DNA from: Euonymus europaeus
Taxonomy: Eukaryota > Streptophyta > Magnoliopsida > Celastrales > Celastraceae
Reading direction: 5' to 3'
Length of the DNA: 64,000 nt
Assembly: GCA_963580455.1 (NCBI GenBank)
Contig: OY756961.1
Coordinates: 7,669,001 to 7,733,000, forward strand
Shown here piece by piece: positions 59,914 to 64,000 of this stretch; the stretch's first letter is position 1; each line of letters opens with the position of its first letter. The notes beneath the pieces were generated by a model. That model was given only the letters and a program-made list of their open reading frames with translations. It was not told the origin of the DNA and searched no databases. The position numbers and the translations under genes were made by a program.

Positions 59914-61690
59914 CTCCCAAAAAACTCCAACAAGCTGAACAAAGTTTATCACCTTCTCTGAAAGTTCCAATAAAATACCTTTGATACCATTAGACATCAA
60001 ATGATTAAAAAATAGTATTGGACGTGTGCCTAACATTGAAGCCTAAAGCTTTTGTCGTAAATTTCATGAAGAAGATCTCATTATCCAAATTTCTATGATA
60101 TTAATTTTGTTTTTTTTCCTTTTAAATCAATGACAAATTTAGAAGTGGAATGAATGATTATTAAAAAAAATACCATAAATATTAACAACCATGAATATAA
60201 ACCCACGCCTTCTTTTGTTAAGCAAGATTATAATTTTCTAAAGTCCATTTTCTAAGTACGTAATCATAATACTTTAAAAATCTAATTTGATTTTGCAAAA
60301 TTTCGAACTATTGGCTAGGTTTGGCCATGAACGTGATAGATTAGTAGATGCAACTTAGCATTTTTTTTTGGTTGCAGATTCAAACAAAAATCACTTAATT
60401 AGCAGTGAACAAAGCAAAATAAATGTCATTTAACTGTTCATTCTTTATTTTTTTTAACAGATCTAAGAATAAATCAAGGCCAAATAAGAGCCTATAGAGT
60501 GTGAGAGATAAAGCTTTAAAGGAATTAGAATACAATATCGTGGAATTGACGAAGAAAGTTCTTGGGTCTTGATGAAGGTATCCAACAATCCTCTTCAGCT
60601 TCTTCAAGCAACAATCAGATCTACTGTCACTACACTTTCCAAATCCAATATAAGTAACTAATTAAGCTCATATATGTAAGCAAAAATACTCAATTATTTT
60701 ATATAGTATATTTTCGTCATTTTGAAAAATATTGGGAAACTTAGAAAAGTAGCACACCTCAAAAATCAAAGGCAGCCAAGTCAAGGGTGACATGCACTGC
60801 TACTAACTCATCTTCAGCTTCTTTAGGCAACAATGACAGTACTAGTGTTGACATGCACTGCTATAGACTTCTCTTCAACTTCTTCAAGCAATAATGAGAA
60901 TACTACTGTCTAACTAAGCCCGTATATGTAAGCAAAAATATAAGGATATTTTCGTCATTTTAAAAATTATAGTACAATACTTTCCGTGCAACCATTATTT
61001 GATTATCTTATTTGCATGTGCAGTTGTGCAACATTATTTACTTCTCTTATTTTTGGACCCATCTAAATACAGTCACCAAATTACTAAACATAGGCCTAAG
61101 CCTAGCCCATCCCATCACACTAACAAAAATTGTAGTAGACAATGGTGATAGGTGCGCACGTGGGGCTTGAAAAGCCTATGGGTCAAATACTTATTCAAAT
61201 AATATATCATATTGTAGAATATATTGTATACATAACATGTATGTCGGTGTATATAGAGACATCTTTTTTTCTTCTTGTTTTTTAATGTTTTATTTATAAG
61301 AAAATTATGTTTACTATGTAGTGTATATTATTGCATTTAAATAAAAATATATTAAACTATTAACTTAATTAAATAAAAAAAACAAAAATATGTATTATAA
61401 GTTTTGATTAAATTTTTTAATAAAAATAAAAATTATTAATAATAAAATTAAATTATAAAATGTAATTTCATTTTTTAAAGAATATATAATAGAACATATG
61501 TGCAGAAAAGAAAATGTTGAATATAAAAAAAATCATTCAACAATAAGTTATAGAATATTTTAATTTTAATGGGACTCGTACCAGTACAATAATTGATATT
61601 TACTTTAAAAAAAGATTGATTTGACAATGAACAAGTCTTTGTTCGAAATAACTCTACGAGTATAGGTCTGTCCTAGTAAAACTGAGACTG
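59914..61690. other. No gene; diverged short repeats
   Basis: Between about 60595 and 60970 there are three to four imperfect copies of CTTCTTCAAGCAA-type sequence and two of GTAAGCAAAAAT followed by TATTTTCGTCATTTT. The rest is AT-rich with no domain seen. Confidence 0.45.
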
Positions 61691-61697
61691 TATGCAG

Positions 61698-61806
61698 GTG
61701 CACTAAAGCAATAGCCCTTATTTTTATGCATCACTTTATGTCAATTATTGATAGAGGAATAGGGGAGGGTTGATAATAGGTTTATAGGGGGGGTTGCTTT
61801 AGTGCT
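61698..61806. repeat. Short inverted repeat (foldback MITE-like)
   Basis: GTGCACTAAAGCAA at 61698-61711 pairs with TTGCTTTAGTGCTT at 61793-61806 across about 80 bp. No target duplication was seen. Confidence 0.6.
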
Positions 61807-63489
61807 TCCCTTTACCCAATTATTAATAAGTACTCACAATCATTTAATTAATTTATGCTATTTTTTATGTAAAAAAATTATGGTAATATGAAAATTGTAT
61901 AATTAAAATTCCAACACTTATGTCAATTCATACCAAATATAGCAATGTTCATTTCACATCCACCTAACACTAACACTCACCTCACGCTCATCATACTAAC
62001 AACCAAATGTCAAGTTAGGGTTTACAATTTCATTGTCTATATTAGACATTTATAAGTTAAGTAAGATAAATTTCTAGAAGGCCTTTTGGACTACATAGCT
62101 TTTAACTACGAATTTGTTTGTGTTTTTTCACTGATTTGCAGTGTGTAATTGAGTAACTTTTGTGGTAAATAGAACTTTTCGTCACTGAAAGAATTGACTC
62201 GCTCACATTCAGATACTAAAGTTCGAACTCATTCCACTCGGGAACCAAGCTTATGTTTTTATTCCAATTTTAGACAGTAGGTAGATTTTCTACTATTCGG
62301 TCAGGTAAAACAATTACGCGTCATTAAATAATTTAAATAATTATAAAAATAAATGATATGGGATTATATTATATTATATATATATTAAAAAAAACCCTAA
62401 AGATGGACTTCCAACCCCCTTCCTTGAACCCTACCTACTTTCAATACTACCACGACGCTTTGCCAGTGCATTCAAACCTCGTCTTCATCAACTCTGCCAA
62501 TCTCTCCTACAAGGATTGTCTTTAACTCTATCTTCTCACCATCAATCGAGTTATGGGGCAAGCACAGGGATAAGCACTGTCAGACGAGTCGTCATCTGGA
62601 TTTGGCTTGACCAATGCTATCGTGCCCTGAGGTAGGTAGGAGTGGGTTGAGTCCGTATGCCAAAGAGCAATAGCTGCGTCTGGATCTGATCTATCTACTT
62701 GACAATCCAGAATTGCAATTTAGATAGCAAGCAATAGACCACCTGCAATTGCTGGCTCTTGAAGCTTACGTCTTCAATTGCTTTTCCTCGTCGTGATTGC
62801 TTCCAAGTAGAGACCACCTGCGACAAAAGAAGAAAAGTTGAGTCATTTGCATAAGAATCGATGCAACGCAAATTGCAGAGCAATGAAGAAGAAGTGTATT
62901 CGTATTGTGTTTCTTTAGAGCAATAGATTGGATTCGTTCAGTGGAGACCAAAAATGAGGGTTTTTGTATTGGGAATTTAGGGTTTTTTATTGAAGAAGAA
63001 GAAGATGATGATGAGCTAGCTTTTAATATTTTATTAGTTTATTTTTTGTAAAATTACACATTAGTGCCATATAATTTGTTTTTGTTATTATTTAACTTCT
63101 AATGTCATGTCATCATTTTACTTGCCCCAACAATAGCAAAGCCGACCGATGATCAATTTTGAAACAAAAATGAAAGGGTTTATTTTTTATTTTTTTATTT
63201 AGACCCTCTATTCCAAACCCCCTTCAAATTAGGTGGAGAAAACAATAGAAATTTGACATTTAATATTTTATAGGGAGCATCTAAATGCACATTATTATTG
63301 CTAAGTGCACATGAGAGTACAACACATCAACGTCAACCGCTATCACTTTATCATTATCACTTTATTACTACAAGGACCAAAAAGTCCACACACTACGACA
63401 AAACGGCTAAAGATTAGTGACTAGGTGGGAGGTCAACAAAAGTGGGACCCGTGGACCCACCTCCCTCTCAGTGCTCCAAGATAGTTTCT
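61807..63489. other. No assigned gene
   Basis: The segment 62400-62960 is less AT-rich and holds moderately long frames on both strands, including a plus-strand frame starting MDFQPPSLNP at 62404, but no family was recognised and stops are frequent. At about 63386 CACTACGACAAAAC resembles a CACTA start but has no partner. Confidence 0.4.
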
Positions 63490-63674
63490 ACTTTAGGCCA
63501 AGTGCCAAGAGCTTATGTAACGGCCCACTCCAGTCGCTACTGGTTGGCCGGGCCCATGGACCACTACCCCCAACCGCTCTCCTGTCGCACAGGTGGGTTG
63601 TTGAAGATGGGACTCGAACTACCCACCTCCCTTTAACATAGGGGTCACGCCTCACTATGTCACCAACTAAGCCA
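63490..63674 (-). mobile_element. tRNA-derived SINE, minus orientation
   Basis: On the minus strand the sequence reads TGGCTTAGTTGGTGACATAG (an A-box-like TGGCTTAGTTGG) and about 40 bases later GGTAGTTCGAGTCCC (a B-box-like GTTCGAGTCC), the two internal RNA polymerase III promoter boxes of tRNA genes. The body continues to about 63490. No tRNA clover-leaf can be completed, so this is a SINE rather than a tRNA gene. Its 5' end is at the loop of the palindrome described separately. Confidence 0.75.
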
Positions 63675-63812
63675 TGGCGTGACCCCTATGTTAAAGGGAG
63701 GTGGGTAGTTCGAGTCCCATCTTCAACAACCCACCTGTGCGACAGGAGAGGGGTTGGGGGTAGTGGTCCATGGGCCCGGCCAACCAGTAGCGACTGGGGT
63801 GGGCCGTTACAT
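63515..63812. repeat. Near-perfect palindrome, 137-bp arms, 24-bp loop
   Basis: Arms 63515-63651 and 63676-63812 are reverse complements with about two mismatches in 137. The loop 63652-63675 contains the A box of the minus-strand SINE. The right arm is therefore a partial plus-strand SINE lacking its first ~24 bases. Confidence 0.93.
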
Positions 63813-63824
63813 AAAAACTGCCTT

Positions 63825-64000
63825 TTTATAAGTTTCGGCCCTTGCCACTCATAAGGCACCCAACGGTCCAGTCCAGTGGCCTTGACCTACTTCCCAGGGC
63901 CATGGCCCAGACAGCCCAACCCTCCCTCCCTTCTTTGGGAGTAGGTTGTTGGAGTGAGGACTCGTACCCCCGACCTCCCTTTAACATAGGGACCATGCCC
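63825..64000 (-). mobile_element. Second minus-strand SINE copy, cut by window end
   Basis: Diverged relative of the SINE at 63490-63674, with a B-box-like GGGGTACGAGTCCTC on the minus strand (about 63956-63970) and the shared CTATGTTAAAGGGAGGT block (about 63977-63992). The A-box region lies beyond the window. Confidence 0.65.

Noticed and set aside
63384..63415. CACTACGACAAAAC as a CACTA terminus
   Set aside because: One 14-base match without an inverted partner or subterminal repeats in the window.
63600..63680. A tRNA gene, because A and B boxes are present
   Set aside because: No acceptor or anticodon stems can be formed and the sequence is repeated nearby, which fits a SINE.

Overview
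This window looks like a transposon-dense, gene-poor stretch of an AT-rich eudicot nuclear genome. The evidence is GT-AG introns inside transposase genes, plant-type CACTA, MULE, hAT, Ty1/copia and Ty3/gypsy remnants, an Ogre/Tat-like primer-binding site, and a tRNA-derived SINE. I found no convincing intact host gene, no tRNA or rRNA gene, no CRISPR and nothing bacterial. Almost everything interpretable is a mobile element, and almost every coding region is broken. The one long uninterrupted frame is 47594-48703, inside a retrotransposon.

Layout. 1-4.5 kb: a 77-bp minisatellite, a hAT-type MITE with an 8-bp target duplication whose right end was tandemly duplicated, and a MULE-like non-autonomous element. 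4.7-6.1 kb: a gypsy gag/protease remnant fused to a copia RNase H remnant. 7.1-8.8 kb: an unclassified inverted-terminal element carrying an array of ~40-bp repeats. 9.8-15.4 kb: a minus-strand copia pol remnant split by a complete 4,200-bp MULE (10-bp target duplication) and a 388-bp TTA-flanked MITE. 15.4-19.8 kb: CACTA-like subterminal repeats, then nested tandem repeats and a hairpin cluster. 20.8-22.9 kb: a decayed CACTA TNP2-type transposase. 24.8-30.6 kb: a minus-strand hAT element whose transposase gene is interrupted by a plus-strand, internally deleted member of the same family. 33.9-38.6 kb: gypsy LTR/gag remnants, a ~780-bp direct repeat and a ~170-bp-arm inverted repeat.

40.8-56.2 kb: a Ty3/gypsy element (LTRs ~0.4 kb, TSD ATTTT) with an 11.4-kb large retrotransposon derivative inserted in its pol gene. 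The inserted element has 2.1-2.3 kb LTRs, TSD CTATG, a PBS of Ogre/Tat type, two 'putative plant transposon protein'-like ORFs and no pol. 57.2-59.9 kb: a minus-strand MULE transposase pseudogene carrying SWIM and C-terminal OTU-protease segments. 63.4-64.0 kb: SINE copies, two of which form a nearly perfect palindrome with 137-bp arms.

The elements do not form a pathway; they record successive insertions. Supported relative orders are: copia before MULE; gypsy before the large derivative, whose LTR pair is visibly more alike than the host's pair; and outer hAT before inner hAT. The best candidates for new biology are the pol-less two-ORF retrotransposon, the MULE-OTU fusion, the SINE palindrome and the same-family hAT nest. 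All boundaries were read by eye; no alignment or database search was run.
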